From: Pseudomonas sp. P8_229
Lineage (GTDB): Bacteria; Pseudomonadota; Gammaproteobacteria; Pseudomonadales; Pseudomonadaceae
Reading direction: 5' to 3'
Length of the DNA: 64,000 nucleotides
Assembly (NCBI RefSeq): GCF_034008635.1
Contig: NZ_CP125378.1
Coordinates: 3,221,501 to 3,285,500 of the forward strand
Shown here: positions 27,257-37,007 of the stretch, piece after piece
Numbering within the stretch: the first letter of the stretch is position 1
Layout of the letters: the number at the start of each line of letters is the position of its first letter
The notes under the pieces: generated by a model
What the model was told of the DNA's origin: nothing
The model's input: the letters and a program-made list of their open reading frames with translations, nothing else
Databases searched by the model: none
Position numbers and translations under genes: made by a program

Positions 27257-28096
27257 TTAAAAAAACGGCACATCCCCCAACACTGTCGCCCGCTGCATCA
27301 CCCGCCGCGCCGGGCGGTAGTCATCCACCGCGTAATGCTGCGTCACGCGGTTGTCCCAGAATGCAATGTCGTCCTTCTGCCAGCGCCAGCGAATGGTGAA
27401 TTCCGGCCGTGTTGCGTGGGCGAACAGATGTTTCAGAATCGCCTCGCTCTCGGTTTCCGACAGCTCGTTGATCTTCGAGGTGAAGCCTTCGTTGACGAAC
27501 AAAGAACGGCGCCCGCTCACCGGATGGGTGCGGATCACCGGGTGCGACAGCGGCGGATTCTTGCGCCGTGCTTCTTCCCACTGCGCCAGGGCTTCGGGCG
27601 TATTGCCATAGCGCTCCAGTGGGAATGAGCGGGTGAAATCGTGAGTCGCGGTCAGCCCTTCGAGCAAGGTTTTCATCGGCGCCGACAGTGCCTCATACGC
27701 GGCAATCCCGCTGGCCCACAAGGTGTCGCCACCAAACTCCGGCAGCAGCTTGGCGCTGAGTACCGCGCCCATCGCCGGGGTCGGCAGGAAGGTCACGTCG
27801 GTGTGCCAGATCGCGTTGTCGCGCACATCGGTGACGGCGGTGTCGAGGATCAGCACTTCGGGCTGCTCCGGCACATTCGGGTAGATCGGGTGAATGTGCA
27901 GGTCGCCAAAATATGCAGCGAAACGCGCCTGTTGCGGCGGCTCAATCGGCTGGTTGCGGAAGAACAGCACTTGATGTTTGAGCAGCGCCTGCTCGATGGC
28001 GTCGCGCTGTTCCAGGTTCAACGGCTGACTGACATCGACGCCGCTGATCTGTGCGCCGAGGGCCGAACTTAAGGGGGTGATGGTCAGGCTGCTCAT
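27257..28096 (-). CDS. tauD: Taurine dioxygenase TauD
   Basis: Fe(II)/2-oxoglutarate dioxygenase that cleaves taurine to sulfite and aminoacetaldehyde, 279 residues (E. coli 283). The metal triad is His98 and Asp100 (WHTDVTF) and His254 ([11 protein letters not shown]), with an Arg downstream (RRVMQR) for 2-oxoglutarate. It lies downstream of tauC in the tau operon but separated by 142 nt with a REP pair. Related alkylsulfatases (AtsK) share the fold; the tauABC genes make taurine the likely substrate. Confidence 0.94.
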   Translation of the reverse strand: MSSLTITPLSSALGAQISGVDVSQPLNLEQRDAIEQALLKHQVLFFRNQPIEPPQQARFAAYFGDLHIHPIYPNVPEQPEVLILDTAVTDVRDNAIWHTDVTFLPTPAMGAVLSAKLLPEFGGDTLWASGIAAYEALSAPMKTLLEGLTATHDFTRSFPLERYGNTPEALAQWEEARRKNPPLSHPVIRTHPVSGRRSLFVNEGFTSKINELSETESEAILKHLFAHATRPEFTIRWRWQKDDIAFWDNRVTQHYAVDDYRPARRVMQRATVLGDVPFF

Positions 28097-28130
28097 GGTC
28101 TTTCTCTTCGAATTCGGGGTTCAAGCTTTC

Positions 28131-28218
28131 GTAGGAGTGAGCCTGCTCGCGATTGCAGACTGGCAGTCAATGCTGTGGTGAATGACACACCGCAATCGCG
28201 AGCAGGCTCACTCCTGCA
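28131..28218. repeat. REP inverted pair, long spacer
   Basis: GTAGGAGTGAGCCTGCTCGC and GCGAGCAGGCTCACTCCTGC flank about 45 nt, inside the tau operon between tauC and tauD. It could modulate the relative level of tauD transcript. Confidence 0.85.
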
Positions 28219-28238
28219 GGGGATTCACATGAACGTTG

Positions 28239-29072
28239 TCAGTGGGCCTGGCCGTGCCACGGCACTAGCTTGCGCTGCAGGGCGCGCAGGCCCATTTCCA
28301 TGGCGAAGGCGATCAGGGCGATCACCAGAATCCCCAGCACCACCACATCGGTGACCAGGAACTGCGCGGCCGACTGCACCATGAAGCCCAAACCGCTGGT
28401 GGCGGCAATCAGTTCGGCGGCAACCAGTGTCGACCAGCCGACACCCAGACCAATGCGCACCCCAGTGAGAATGTCCGGCAGGGCGCTGGGCAAGATCACA
28501 TGGCGGATCAGTTGCGCGCGGGTGGCGCCCAGCGACTGCGCGGCGCGCAGTTTTGCCGGGTCTACGGTGCGCACGCCGGTTGCGGTGGCGATGGCAATCG
28601 GCGCGAAAATCGCCAGGTAGATCAGCAGCACTTTCGACAACTCGCCGATGCCGCACCAGATCACGATCAACGGCAGATAAGCCAGTGGCGGGATCGGGCG
28701 GTAGAACTCGATCAGCGGATCAAGCACGCCACGGGCGACGCGGTTGGCGCCGATGGCGATGCCCACCGGCACGGCGGTCAAAATCGCGAAACCAAGGCCC
28801 AGGCCAATCCGGCTCAGGCTCGCGCCCAAGTGCTGCCACAGGGTCGAATCCATGTAGCCGGTAGTCGCCAGCAACCAGCCTTTTTGCAGCACGGCGGACG
28901 GTGGCGGCAGGAACAGTGGCTCGATCAATCCAGTGGCGGTCACCGCCCACCAGATCACCAGCAAGGCGAACAAGGTCAGTAGGCTGATCCAGCGCGTGCT
29001 GAGGCTACGGCGCACGGGAATCACCACCGAAGGGGTTTTCACCGCCGCAGCGGAAACGTCGCAACTGCTCAT
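28239..29072 (-). CDS. tauC: Taurine ABC transporter permease TauC
   Basis: Inner-membrane permease of the TauC/SsuC group, 277 residues, with about six TM helices after a charged N-terminal tail. The coupling loop ([20 protein letters not shown]) and [19 protein letters not shown] near the C-terminus are typical. Its start overlaps the tauB stop by 4 nt (ATGA). Confidence 0.94.
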   Translation of the reverse strand: MSSCDVSAAAVKTPSVVIPVRRSLSTRWISLLTLFALLVIWWAVTATGLIEPLFLPPPSAVLQKGWLLATTGYMDSTLWQHLGASLSRIGLGLGFAILTAVPVGIAIGANRVARGVLDPLIEFYRPIPPLAYLPLIVIWCGIGELSKVLLIYLAIFAPIAIATATGVRTVDPAKLRAAQSLGATRAQLIRHVILPSALPDILTGVRIGLGVGWSTLVAAELIAATSGLGFMVQSAAQFLVTDVVVLGILVIALIAFAMEMGLRALQRKLVPWHGQAH

Positions 29073-29863
29073 GCGCGCTCCTGCCGCTGAACGGCGCTGC
29101 GTTGCGAGAACACTTTGCTCAGCACGTGCTCGCGGGTTTCGATAAAACGCGGATCGGATTTGATCGCGCGGGCGGACTCGCCGGCGGCGTAACGCTGACC
29201 GAAATCCAGGTGCAGACGCTCAACGATCTGCCCAGGATTCGGCGCGAGCAGAATCAGGTCAGTGGCGAGGAACACCGCTTCTTCAATGTCATGGGTAATC
29301 AGGAAAACCGGCTTGGCGGTGCGCTGCCAGACTTGCAGCAACAGCTCCTGCATCTGTTCGCGGGTGAATGCGTCGAGGGCCCCGAAGGGTTCGTCCATCA
29401 GCAGCACGCGCGGGTCGGCAGCGAGGGCGCGGGCGAGGCCGACGCGTTGTTTCTGGCCACCGGAAAGCTGCCAGATGCGGCGGCTTTCGAAACCGGAAAG
29501 ATCGACCAGCGCAAGCATTTCGCGGGCGATCCTTTCGCGTTTCTCCTTGGCGACACCGGCCAGTTCCAGACCAAACGCCACGTTGGCCAACACGTCCTGC
29601 CATGGCAACAAAGCATCGTCCTGGAACACCACGCCACGTTCGGCGCTCGGGCCTTTGACTGGCACGCCGTCGAGGGTGATGCGCCCGACGCTGGGTTCTA
29701 CGAAACCGGCAATCAGGTTCAACAGCGAAGTCTTGCCACTGCCGGACGGGCCGAGGGCGACCAGCAATTGCTGAGGCCCGAGGGTCAGGGAAATGTCCGC
29801 CAGCACCGGTGCAGGGCTGCCGGGATACTGTGCGCTGATGCGCTCCAGCTGTAGCAAGGCCAT
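29069..29863 (-). CDS. tauB: Taurine ABC transporter ATP-binding protein TauB
   Basis: ABC ATPase of 264 residues. Motifs are Walker [11 protein letters not shown]-loop [17 protein letters not shown], signature LSGGQKQR and Walker [13 protein letters not shown], as in nitrate/sulfonate/taurine importers. The ATG at 29863 gives [15 protein letters not shown]; the longer reading overlaps the tauA end and is unlikely. 16 nt separate it from the tauA stop. Confidence 0.94.
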   Translation of the reverse strand: MALLQLERISAQYPGSPAPVLADISLTLGPQQLLVALGPSGSGKTSLLNLIAGFVEPSVGRITLDGVPVKGPSAERGVVFQDDALLPWQDVLANVAFGLELAGVAKEKRERIAREMLALVDLSGFESRRIWQLSGGQKQRVGLARALAADPRVLLMDEPFGALDAFTREQMQELLLQVWQRTAKPVFLITHDIEEAVFLATDLILLAPNPGQIVERLHLDFGQRYAAGESARAIKSDPRFIETREHVLSKVFSQRSAVQRQERA

Positions 29864-29879
29864 CGCAGTTAACTCCCGA

Positions 29880-30857
29880 TCAGTTGGTGATGTATTTGGC
29901 GCTGACGTACGGCGCGTAATCCGGCAGCACGGCTTCGACTTTGCCTTGCTCCTTGAGGAACGCGGCGGTGTCGGTAATGGCCTTGGTGGTCGGCGCACCG
30001 AGGGTGATCACCTGATCAGCCGCCAGCGGGTAGACGTTGCCTTGCAGCAGCAGCGGAATGTCGCTGGCCTTGGCGCCGGAGAGTTTCACCAGTTTGTCGA
30101 CGTGGGACTGATCGGCGAGCCAGGTTTTCGGATCCTTGCGGTAGTCGGCGTAGGCGTCGAGGGTGACCTTGGCGAACGCGGTGACGATGTCCGGGTGCTT
30201 CTCGGCGAAGTCCTTGCGCACGATCCACGCATCGAAAGTCGGTGCACCGAACTTGGCCAGCTCGCCGGAGGTGATCAGCACCTTGCCGTTCTCCTTGGCC
30301 ACGCCCAGCGCCGGATCCCACACGTAAGTGGCGTCGATGTCACCGCGTTTCCAAGCGGCAATGATTGCTGGCGGGGCGAGGTTGAGGACGGTGACTTTCG
30401 ACGGGTCGATGTTCCAGTGCTTCAACGCCGCGAGCAGGCTGTAGTGACCGGTGGACACGAACGGCACGGCGATTTTCTTGCCGACCAGATCCTGCGCAGT
30501 CTTGATCCCGGAACCGTCGCGAGCGACCAGCGCTTCGGCGGCGCCGATCTGGGTGGCGATGAGGAAGGTTTCCACCGGCACCTTGCGGGTGATTGCAGCG
30601 GTCAGCGGGCTGGAACCGAGGTAACCGATCTGCACGTCACCGGAGGCGATGGCGGCGATGATGTCGGCGCCGTTGTCGAACTTGCGCCAGGCGATATTGG
30701 CTTTGGTGGCTTTTTCGTAAGCGCCGTCGGCCTGGGCGACTTTCGCCGGGTCAACGGTGGTCTGGTAAGCAACGGTGAGGTCGGCGGCCTGCGCCAGAAA
30801 GCTCGCAGCAGCCAGAGAGGCCACGGCCAGCAGGCGAAGCGGGAAATTCAGTTTCAT
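29880..30857 (-). CDS. tauA: Taurine ABC transporter substrate-binding protein TauA
   Basis: Periplasmic binding protein of 325 residues with a signal peptide ending near [10 protein letters not shown]. Segments [19 protein letters not shown] and [20 protein letters not shown] are hallmarks of TauA. First gene of tauABCD on the minus strand. In Pseudomonas and E. coli this operon is induced by sulfate starvation through CysB (and Cbl in E. coli). The AT-rich upstream stretch could hold such a site. Confidence 0.95.
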   Translation of the reverse strand: MKLNFPLRLLAVASLAAASFLAQAADLTVAYQTTVDPAKVAQADGAYEKATKANIAWRKFDNGADIIAAIASGDVQIGYLGSSPLTAAITRKVPVETFLIATQIGAAEALVARDGSGIKTAQDLVGKKIAVPFVSTGHYSLLAALKHWNIDPSKVTVLNLAPPAIIAAWKRGDIDATYVWDPALGVAKENGKVLITSGELAKFGAPTFDAWIVRKDFAEKHPDIVTAFAKVTLDAYADYRKDPKTWLADQSHVDKLVKLSGAKASDIPLLLQGNVYPLAADQVITLGAPTTKAITDTAAFLKEQGKVEAVLPDYAPYVSAKYITN

Positions 30858-31187
30858 TGAACAGCTCCATATCAGGCGACCGACGATCGGCGTGATAGGA
30901 GACTAAATGATCTAAGAAACTAAAAATAAATAACTTTTTAGACTTAGCTTATGAGCGGAAAAATCTAAGAGCGGGGGGAGATGGTGGGCGTTTCGGACTT
31001 AATCGTTCGTCATTAGATCTTTGCCCCCTCACCCCAGCCCTCTCCCCCAGGGGGGCGAGGGGAAAGGGAGCCAATCTTTGTGCTTTTCAAGGCCTGAGTT
31101 CGACGCGGTATTTCAGGTCGGCGTACTTCGCATCAACACCGCGTTCAGTCCCCTCTCCCTCTGGGAGAGGGTTAGGGTGAGGGGCTC
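30858..31187. other. tauA upstream region
   Basis: 330 nt without a gene. The first 110 nt next to tauA are AT-rich and probably hold the promoter; the rest is occupied by a dispersed inverted repeat (31023-31190). Confidence 0.6.
30924..30941. promoter_or_regulatory. AT-rich element upstream of tauA
   Basis: AAATAAATAACTTTTTAG, about 65-85 nt before tauA, with CTAAG at 30912. It resembles the element at 11730-11747 upstream of the sfnB-type operon. Binding by CysB is a guess from context. Confidence 0.3.
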
Positions 31188-31190
31188 CTA
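31023..31190. repeat. Dispersed inverted repeat (CCCTCACCCTAACCCTCTCCC type)
   Basis: Left arm GCCCCCTCACCCCAGCCCTC (from about 31023) and right arm GAGAGGGTTAGGGTGAGGGG (to about 31186) flank about 80 nt. It is similar to a G/C-rich repeat common in many proteobacteria. It overlaps the gshA stop by 3 nt. Confidence 0.75.
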
Positions 31191-32771
31191 GTTGCTGATC
31201 GCCAGAATACTCGCCTGATACGACCCGACAAACACGTCGAAATCCCCCACCTCGTTCTGCTCAAGCTCAGCCTGCGCCGCCAGCGACGAGTGCGCCAGTT
31301 CCTCAAACTTCGCCTGCTCATCCGCTGCCAACGGCTCGCTGCGGAAGAACTCGGCATGCGCCTGGCTCTGACGCAGGGAGAATTGCGCGAAGCTTTCCTT
31401 GTGTTCGGCCATCGCCGCGAGCACCTGCGCCGAAGGGGTCAGGGACGGGTCGCTGACCTTGGCCAGTTGCGCATCCAGCGCCTTGCTGTGCGCGTCGCCG
31501 CCATGGCTCTGATCGAGCAGGGCCGCCAGCGGAGCGATTTTTTCCAGCAGCTCGCCTGCCCACTCTTTGAGATCGACCGGCTGACCGTCGCGCTGCAATT
31601 GCAGGCCCGGACGGCGACCTTCCTTGACCACGCTGAGGAAGTTCGAGGTCGCGTTGCCACACGAAGTATTGGTCAGCAGCGGACTGTCGTTCAGCGCGCA
31701 GTACAGCAGGAACGCGTCGAGGAAGCGCGACTCGGTGAGGTCGATGCCCATCGGCAGGAACGGGTTGATGTCCAGGCAACGCACTTCGACGTACTGGATG
31801 CCACGGGCCATCAGCGCCTGAATAGGTCGCTCGCCGGTGTAGGTCACGCGTTTCGGGCGGATGTTGGAGTAGTACTCGTTTTCGATCTGCAGGATGTTGG
31901 TGTTGAGCTGCACCCACTCGCCATCCTTGTGCGTGCCGACTTCAACATACGGCGCGTATGGTGTGGCCACGGCTTTGCGCAGGCTGTCGGTGTAGCTCGA
32001 CAGATCGTTGTAGCACGGCGTCAGGCCGGCCTGGGCGTTGCTCTGGTAACCGAGGTCGCTCATGCGCAGGCTGGTGGCGTACGGCAGGTACAGGGTGTCC
32101 GGATCCAGCTGTTCCAACTGGTGCGAACGGCCGCGCAGGAACCCTGCGTCCAGCGCCGGCGAGGCACCGAACAGGTACATCAGCAGCCAGCTGTAGCGGC
32201 GGAAGTTGCGGATCAGCGCAATGTAGGACGACGACTGGAAATCGCGGTCGGTGCCGACGAAACCCTCGGCTTCGCGCAGCAGCGGCCAGAGCTTTTCCGG
32301 CAGGGAAAAGTTGTAGTGGATTCCGGCGATGCACTGCATGGTCTTGCCGTACCGCAGGGCCAGGCCCTTGCGATAGACGTACTTGAGCTGACCGATGTTG
32401 GAGGTGCCGTAATAGGCGATCGGGATGTCTTCCTCGGCCGGCAACGGGCACGGCATCGATGGGCTCCACAGGTACTCGTCACCGAGCTTGCTGTAGGCAA
32501 AGCGATGAATCTTGTCCAGGCTCGCCAGGGTGTCAGCCGGGTCGGGCAGGGCGGGCGTGATGAACTCCAGCAGCGACTCGGAATAGTCAGTGGTGATCTG
32601 TTCGTTGGTCAGCGCGGAACCCAAGGCTTCGGGGTGCGGCGTTTGCGCCAGACGACCTTCGCTGGTCACGCGCAGGCATTCACGTTCGATACCGTGGAGG
32701 CACTGTTCGAGCAGAGAGAGGTTGGCGCGCTCGCCGAGCAGAGCCAGGCGGCGGTTGAGAAGTTCGCTCAA
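31188..32771 (-). CDS. gshA: Glutamate-cysteine ligase
   Basis: First enzyme of glutathione synthesis, joining glutamate and cysteine with ATP, 527 residues. Conserved segments include [73 protein letters not shown] and [14 protein letters not shown], all proteobacterial type. The start is taken as TTG at 32771 (then [12 protein letters not shown]), because AAGGA lies 7 nt before it and the length then matches P. aeruginosa GshA. A GTG 15 nt upstream would use no visible site. Transcribed alone. Confidence 0.95.
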   Translation of the reverse strand: MSELLNRRLALLGERANLSLLEQCLHGIERECLRVTSEGRLAQTPHPEALGSALTNEQITTDYSESLLEFITPALPDPADTLASLDKIHRFAYSKLGDEYLWSPSMPCPLPAEEDIPIAYYGTSNIGQLKYVYRKGLALRYGKTMQCIAGIHYNFSLPEKLWPLLREAEGFVGTDRDFQSSSYIALIRNFRRYSWLLMYLFGASPALDAGFLRGRSHQLEQLDPDTLYLPYATSLRMSDLGYQSNAQAGLTPCYNDLSSYTDSLRKAVATPYAPYVEVGTHKDGEWVQLNTNILQIENEYYSNIRPKRVTYTGERPIQALMARGIQYVEVRCLDINPFLPMGIDLTESRFLDAFLLYCALNDSPLLTNTSCGNATSNFLSVVKEGRRPGLQLQRDGQPVDLKEWAGELLEKIAPLAALLDQSHGGDAHSKALDAQLAKVSDPSLTPSAQVLAAMAEHKESFAQFSLRQSQAHAEFFRSEPLAADEQAKFEELAHSSLAAQAELEQNEVGDFDVFVGSYQASILAISN

Positions 32772-32778
32772 TTTGGAT

Positions 32779-32783
32779 TCCTT
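32779..32783 (-). promoter_or_regulatory. Ribosome binding site fixing the TTG start of gshA
   Basis: AAGGA on the minus strand lies 7 nt before TTG at 32771. It would fall inside the reading frame if GTG at 32786 were the start. Confidence 0.6.
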
Positions 32784-32942
32784 CACGCGTCAGTCGCCCC
32801 AATATGGGGGTGGGCAGGACGGTCTACAAGGGTGAAGTTGAAACTGGCGTTTTCGCCTGGTTTTTTGGGCTCACGAAGCCCCTTTCGAACCGCCGACTTC
32901 AATCCCTGAATCTGGCAGATGCACGCGAAGATTATGCGGTCC

Positions 32943-33033
32943 CTGTGGGAGCGGGCTTGCTCGCGAAGAGGGCATATCAGTCAACCTCAAGTCGCCTGAT
33001 ACACCGCCTTCGCCAGCAAGCCCGCTCCCACAG
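32943..33033. repeat. REP inverted pair (CTTGCTCGCGAAG type)
   Basis: CTGTGGGAGCGGGCTTGCTC and GAGCAAGCCCGCTCCCACAG-like arms (the right arm reads CGCCAGCAAGCCCGCTCCC) flank about 45 nt. Confidence 0.85.
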
Positions 33034-33089
33034 AAAAGCTCGACGCTATGATCACAGCGCCGAAATTAACTCAAATTGATGACGACAAG

Positions 33090-33473
33090 CTACAGGACAG
33101 CGAACGTGCCTTGCGCTTTTGCGACCAGTTTGTCGCCCTGCATCACGTCGGCCTCGACTACCAGCGTGCGGCGGCCCGGGTGGATCACCCGGGCCGTGCA
33201 CAGCACCTCGCCGTCGGAGACGGCGCGGATGTAGTTGATCTTGCATTCGATGGTCGCGCTCTGCTGATCGAAGCCGTGGGTGCTGGAACAGGCCAGCCCC
33301 ATGGCGATATCGACCAGACTGAACAGCGCGCCACCGTGCAACTTGCCGCCACGGTTGCGCAGTTCCGGTTCCAGCACCAGGGCGACTTGCGCCACCCCGG
33401 TTTCCAGGCTGTGCAGACGGCAGCCCAACAGCTTGAAAAACGCGCTCTCGACGAGCCCGGCCGGAATCTCCAT
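33090..33473 (-). CDS. PaaI-family acyl-CoA thioesterase
   Basis: Hotdog-fold thioesterase of 127 residues. The signature NRGGKLHGGALFSLVDIAMG (about residues 40-59) has the HGG and the acidic residue typical of PaaI-like enzymes. The ATG overlaps the tex stop by one base (TGATG), so it is translated from the tex transcript. The acyl-CoA substrate is unknown. Confidence 0.9.
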   Translation of the reverse strand: MEIPAGLVESAFFKLLGCRLHSLETGVAQVALVLEPELRNRGGKLHGGALFSLVDIAMGLACSSTHGFDQQSATIECKINYIRAVSDGEVLCTARVIHPGRRTLVVEADVMQGDKLVAKAQGTFAVL

Positions 33474-35797
33474 CAGCGTTTCTTCAACTGCTTGGCGTTG
33501 GCGAACAGCGAGGCCATCGCATTGTTCACCGGCGCGGCGGTTGCGGTTTCCTTGCGTGGCGCGTTGTTCGATGGCTGGCGCTGGGCCGAGCCCGGACGCG
33601 AGCCACGGGCACCGTCGATCTTCTCGCCCGGGGTGTCTCCCATACGCATCGACAGGCCGACGCGTTTGCGCGGGATGTCGACTTCCATGACCTTCACTTT
33701 CACCACGTCACCGGCCTTCACCGCCTCACGCGGATCCTTGATGAACTTTTCCGACAGCGCCGAGATGTGCACCAGACCATCCTGGTGCACGCCGATGTCG
33801 ACGAATGCGCCGAACGCGGTCACGTTGGTCACCACGCCTTCAAGGATCATCCCCAGTTGCAGGTCTTTGAGGTCTTCGACGCCTTCCTGGAACTCGGCGG
33901 TCTTGAACTCCGGACGCGGGTCGCGGCCCGGTTTTTCCAGTTCCTGGAGGATGTCGGTGACGGTTGGCAGACCGAAGGTTTCGTCGGTGAATTTCTTCGG
34001 GTCCAGACGCTTGAGGAACCCGGCATCGCCGATCAGCGAGCGAATGTCGCGGTCAGTTTCAGCGGCGATGCGCTGCACCAGCGGATAGGCTTCCGGGTGC
34101 ACCGCCGAGGAGTCCAGCGGGTTATCGCCGTTCATCACGCGCAGGAAGCCTGCAGCCTGTTCGAAGGTTTTCTCGCCCAGGCGCGCGACTTTCTTCAGCG
34201 CTGCACGGGTCTTGAACGCACCGTGTTCGTCACGGTGGGCGACGATGTTTTGCGCCAGGGTTGCGTTGAGGCCAGAGATGCGTGCCAACAGCGCCACCGA
34301 CGCGGTGTTCACATCGACGCCGACGGCGTTCACGCAGTCTTCAACCACAGCATCCAGACCGCGCGCCAGTTTCAGCTGCGAGACGTCGTGCTGGTACTGA
34401 CCGACACCGATGGATTTCGGATCGATCTTCACCAGTTCTGCCAGAGGATCCTGCAGGCGACGAGCGATGGACACCGCGCCACGGATCGACACGTCCAGGT
34501 CCGGGAATTCCTTGGCCGCCAGTTCCGACGCCGAGTACACCGATGCGCCGGCCTCGGAAACCATGACTTTGGTCATCTTCATCGCTGGATATTTTTTGAT
34601 CAGCTCGATCGCCAGTTTGTCGGTCTCGCGGCTGGCGGTGCCGTTGCCGATGGCGATCAGGTCAACCGAATGCTTGGCGCACAGGGCGGCCAGAATGGCG
34701 ATGGTCTGATCCCACTTGTTGTGCGGCACGTGCGGGTAAACCGTGGCGTGATCGAGCAGCTTGCCGGTGGAATCGACCACCGCGACCTTGCAACCGGTAC
34801 GCAGGCCCGGGTCGAGGCCCAGGGTTGCGCGCGGGCCGGCCGGAGCGGCCAGCAGCAGGTCGTGCAGGTTGTGGGCGAACACGTTGATCGCTTCAGTTTC
34901 GGCGCCGTCGCGCAGCTCGCCGAGCAAGTCGGTTTCCAGGTGCGTGTAGAGCTTGACCTTCCAGGTCCAGCGCACCACTTCACCGAGCCATTTGTCGGCC
35001 GGACGGTTCTGATTCTGGATGTTGAATTGCTGGCCGATCATGCCCTCGCACGGGTGCATGGTGCCCGGCAGCTCATCGCCGACTTTCAGTGCGGAGCTGA
35101 GGATGCCTTCGTTGCGGCCACGGAAAATGGCGAGCGCGCGGTGCGACGGCATGCTTTTCAGCGGTTCGTCGTGTTCGAAGTAGTCGCGGAACTTGGCGCC
35201 TTCCTCTTCCTTGCCAGCGATGACGCGGGCACTGAGGGTGGCTTCCTGTTTCAGGTAGTTACGCAGTTTTTCCAGCAGGCTGGCGTCTTCGGCGAAACGT
35301 TCCATGAGGATGTATTTGGCGCCTTCCAGCGCGGCCTTCACATCGGCCACGCCTTTTTCGGCATCAACGAAGCGTGCGGCTTCGGTTTCCGGGGTCAGGT
35401 TCGGGTCGTTGAACAGACCATCCGCGAGGTCGCCGAGCCCGGCTTCCAGGGCGATCTGGCCCTTGGTGCGGCGCTTCTGCTTGTACGGCAAGTACAAGTC
35501 TTCGAGGCGGGTCTTGGTGTCGGCGAGTTTGATGTCGCGCTCGAGGGCAGGGGTGAGTTTGCCTTGCTCTTCGATGCTGGCGAGGATGCTGATGCGCCGT
35601 TCGTCGAGTTCTCGCAGGTAGCGCAGACGCTCTTCCAGATGACGCAACTGGGTGTCATCGAGGCTGCCGGTGACTTCTTTCCGGTAACGGGCGATGAAGG
35701 GAACGGTAGAGCCTTCATCGAGTAGCGCGACGGCCGCTTCGACCTGTTGCGGGCGTACGCCGAGTTCCTCGGCGATGCGGCTGTTGATGCTGTCCAT
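33473..35797 (-). CDS. tex: Transcription accessory / RNA-binding protein Tex
   Basis: 774 residues, the standard Tex length. Order: N-terminal helical domain ([15 protein letters not shown]), YqgF-like nuclease fold ([16 protein letters not shown] near 330), helix-hairpin-helix modules ([15 protein letters not shown] near 500), and a C-terminal S1 domain ([20 protein letters not shown] near 650). It binds nucleic acid, and in Pseudomonas it affects transcription of virulence genes. AGGTGG lies 6 nt before the ATG at 35797. The C-terminal tail after S1 is basic and low in complexity. Confidence 0.96.
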   Translation of the reverse strand: MDSINSRIAEELGVRPQQVEAAVALLDEGSTVPFIARYRKEVTGSLDDTQLRHLEERLRYLRELDERRISILASIEEQGKLTPALERDIKLADTKTRLEDLYLPYKQKRRTKGQIALEAGLGDLADGLFNDPNLTPETEAARFVDAEKGVADVKAALEGAKYILMERFAEDASLLEKLRNYLKQEATLSARVIAGKEEEGAKFRDYFEHDEPLKSMPSHRALAIFRGRNEGILSSALKVGDELPGTMHPCEGMIGQQFNIQNQNRPADKWLGEVVRWTWKVKLYTHLETDLLGELRDGAETEAINVFAHNLHDLLLAAPAGPRATLGLDPGLRTGCKVAVVDSTGKLLDHATVYPHVPHNKWDQTIAILAALCAKHSVDLIAIGNGTASRETDKLAIELIKKYPAMKMTKVMVSEAGASVYSASELAAKEFPDLDVSIRGAVSIARRLQDPLAELVKIDPKSIGVGQYQHDVSQLKLARGLDAVVEDCVNAVGVDVNTASVALLARISGLNATLAQNIVAHRDEHGAFKTRAALKKVARLGEKTFEQAAGFLRVMNGDNPLDSSAVHPEAYPLVQRIAAETDRDIRSLIGDAGFLKRLDPKKFTDETFGLPTVTDILQELEKPGRDPRPEFKTAEFQEGVEDLKDLQLGMILEGVVTNVTAFGAFVDIGVHQDGLVHISALSEKFIKDPREAVKAGDVVKVKVMEVDIPRKRVGLSMRMGDTPGEKIDGARGSRPGSAQRQPSNNAPRKETATAAPVNNAMASLFANAKQLKKR

Positions 35798-36155
35798 AAA
35801 ACCACCTGACATATTGTGAAAGCAGGCTCGCAGGCACGGAAATAAAGGCCCGGAGTCTGGTTGAGCGGCTAGAAAATTGCCGCTGCCTGGGTCAAAAGGC
35901 ACCCCATTGACCCGTGAAATCGAACAATTACTGCGCAGGCCTGGAAAAAATCGCGGCCACTTGCGGTAACGATTCAGACGTTGCCTGGCACAAAACGCCG
36001 CGCATTATAACCAGCGTTCTGTCATTCGGGGGCGATGCAGTCTGTAGGCATAAACCCCGGTTTTCTGGCAGTGAAGGAAAAATCTGCTAACAATGCACAC
36101 GGTGCGTATAACGGCAGCTACGCCATAATGCGCGCCGAGCTAAAAGGAGCATCCA
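35798..36155. other. Divergent intergenic region tex / ompR
   Basis: 358 nt without a gene, which must hold both promoters. A sigma-70-like pair for ompR reads CTGGCA (36065-36070), 17 nt, TAACAAT (36088-36094). GCATTATAACC near 36003 could serve the tex side. No repeat was seen. Confidence 0.45.
36065..36094 (+). promoter_or_regulatory. Possible ompR promoter
   Basis: -35 CTGGCA and -10 TAACAAT with 17-nt spacing, about 60 nt before the ompR start. Match by eye only. Confidence 0.35.
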
Positions 36156-36896
36156 ATGAGCAGCACTGCAAACAATGCTGAAGGCGAAAAAATTCTTATT
36201 GTTGACGACGATCCGGGGCTGAGCAGCCTGCTGGAGCGCTTCTTCGTCAGCAAGGGCTACCGCGCCCGTGCCGTACCGAACACCGAACAAATGGACCGTC
36301 TGCTGTCGCGTGAAGTGTTCAACCTGGTCGTTCTCGACCTGATGCTGCCGGGCGAAGACGGCCTGACCGCATGCCGTCGCCTGCGGGCCGCGAACAATCA
36401 GATTCCGATCATCATGCTCACCGCCAAGGGCGACGAGATGAGCCGCATCAAGGGCCTGGAACTGGGCGCCGATGACTATCTGGCCAAGCCGTTCAACCCG
36501 GACGAGTTGATGGCCCGGGTCAAGGCAGTACTGCGTCGTCAAGCCGCACCGGTGCCGGGTGCGCCGGGCAGCGAAGACGAAAACGTCACCTTCGGTGATT
36601 ACGTGTTGTCGCTGGCGACCCGCGAACTGAAACGTGGCGACGAAGTGCACATGCTCACCACCGGTGAGTTTGCGGTACTCAAGGCTCTGGTGATGAACGC
36701 GCGTCAGCCGCTGACCCGCGACAAGCTGATGAACCTGGCCCGTGGCCGCGAGTGGGATGCCCTGGAGCGTTCCATCGACGTGCAGATTTCCCGTCTGCGC
36801 CGGATGATCGAACCCGATCCGTCCAAACCGCGCTACATCCAGACTGTCTGGGGCGTTGGCTACGTGTTTGTACCGGATGGCACCGCCACCAAGTGA
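36156..36896 (+). CDS. ompR: Osmolarity response regulator OmpR
   Basis: 246-residue response regulator. The receiver domain has the acidic pair in VDDDPG, phospho-acceptor Asp61 (VVLDLMLPGEDG), LTAKGD and the Lys in LAKPFNPDEL. The C-terminal winged helix (RDKLMNLARGREWDALERSIDVQISRLRR) is of OmpR type. AAGGAG precedes the ATG by about 8 nt. Followed by envZ after 111 nt. Confidence 0.96.
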   Translation: MSSTANNAEGEKILIVDDDPGLSSLLERFFVSKGYRARAVPNTEQMDRLLSREVFNLVVLDLMLPGEDGLTACRRLRAANNQIPIIMLTAKGDEMSRIKGLELGADDYLAKPFNPDELMARVKAVLRRQAAPVPGAPGSEDENVTFGDYVLSLATRELKRGDEVHMLTTGEFAVLKALVMNARQPLTRDKLMNLARGREWDALERSIDVQISRLRRMIEPDPSKPRYIQTVWGVGYVFVPDGTATK

Positions 36897-36905
36897 TCGG
36901 TGATT

Positions 36906-36992
36906 TGTAGGAGCGGGTCTGCAGGGTGGTTCAATGGCCATGCCCACAGACTCGCAATCCGCAATATGCGAGCATTGCTCGCTCCTGCAAGT
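36906..36992. repeat. Degenerate REP-like inverted pair between ompR and envZ
   Basis: TGTAGGAGCGGGTCTGCAG and a decayed partner GCTCGCTCCTGCA flank about 50 nt. It is shorter and less conserved than the other REP pairs in the window. Confidence 0.55.
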
Positions 36993-37007
36993 GTGTAACG
37001 GTTATCG

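Larger units (their letters stand above)
32772..33089. other. Intergenic region between gshA and the thioesterase stop
   Basis: 318 nt holding the gshA upstream region and a REP pair at 32943-33033. Nothing else was seen. Confidence 0.6.

Noticed and set aside
33767..35725. Long plus-strand frame opposite tex
   Set aside because: Low-complexity product with no motifs; tex on the minus strand is well supported.
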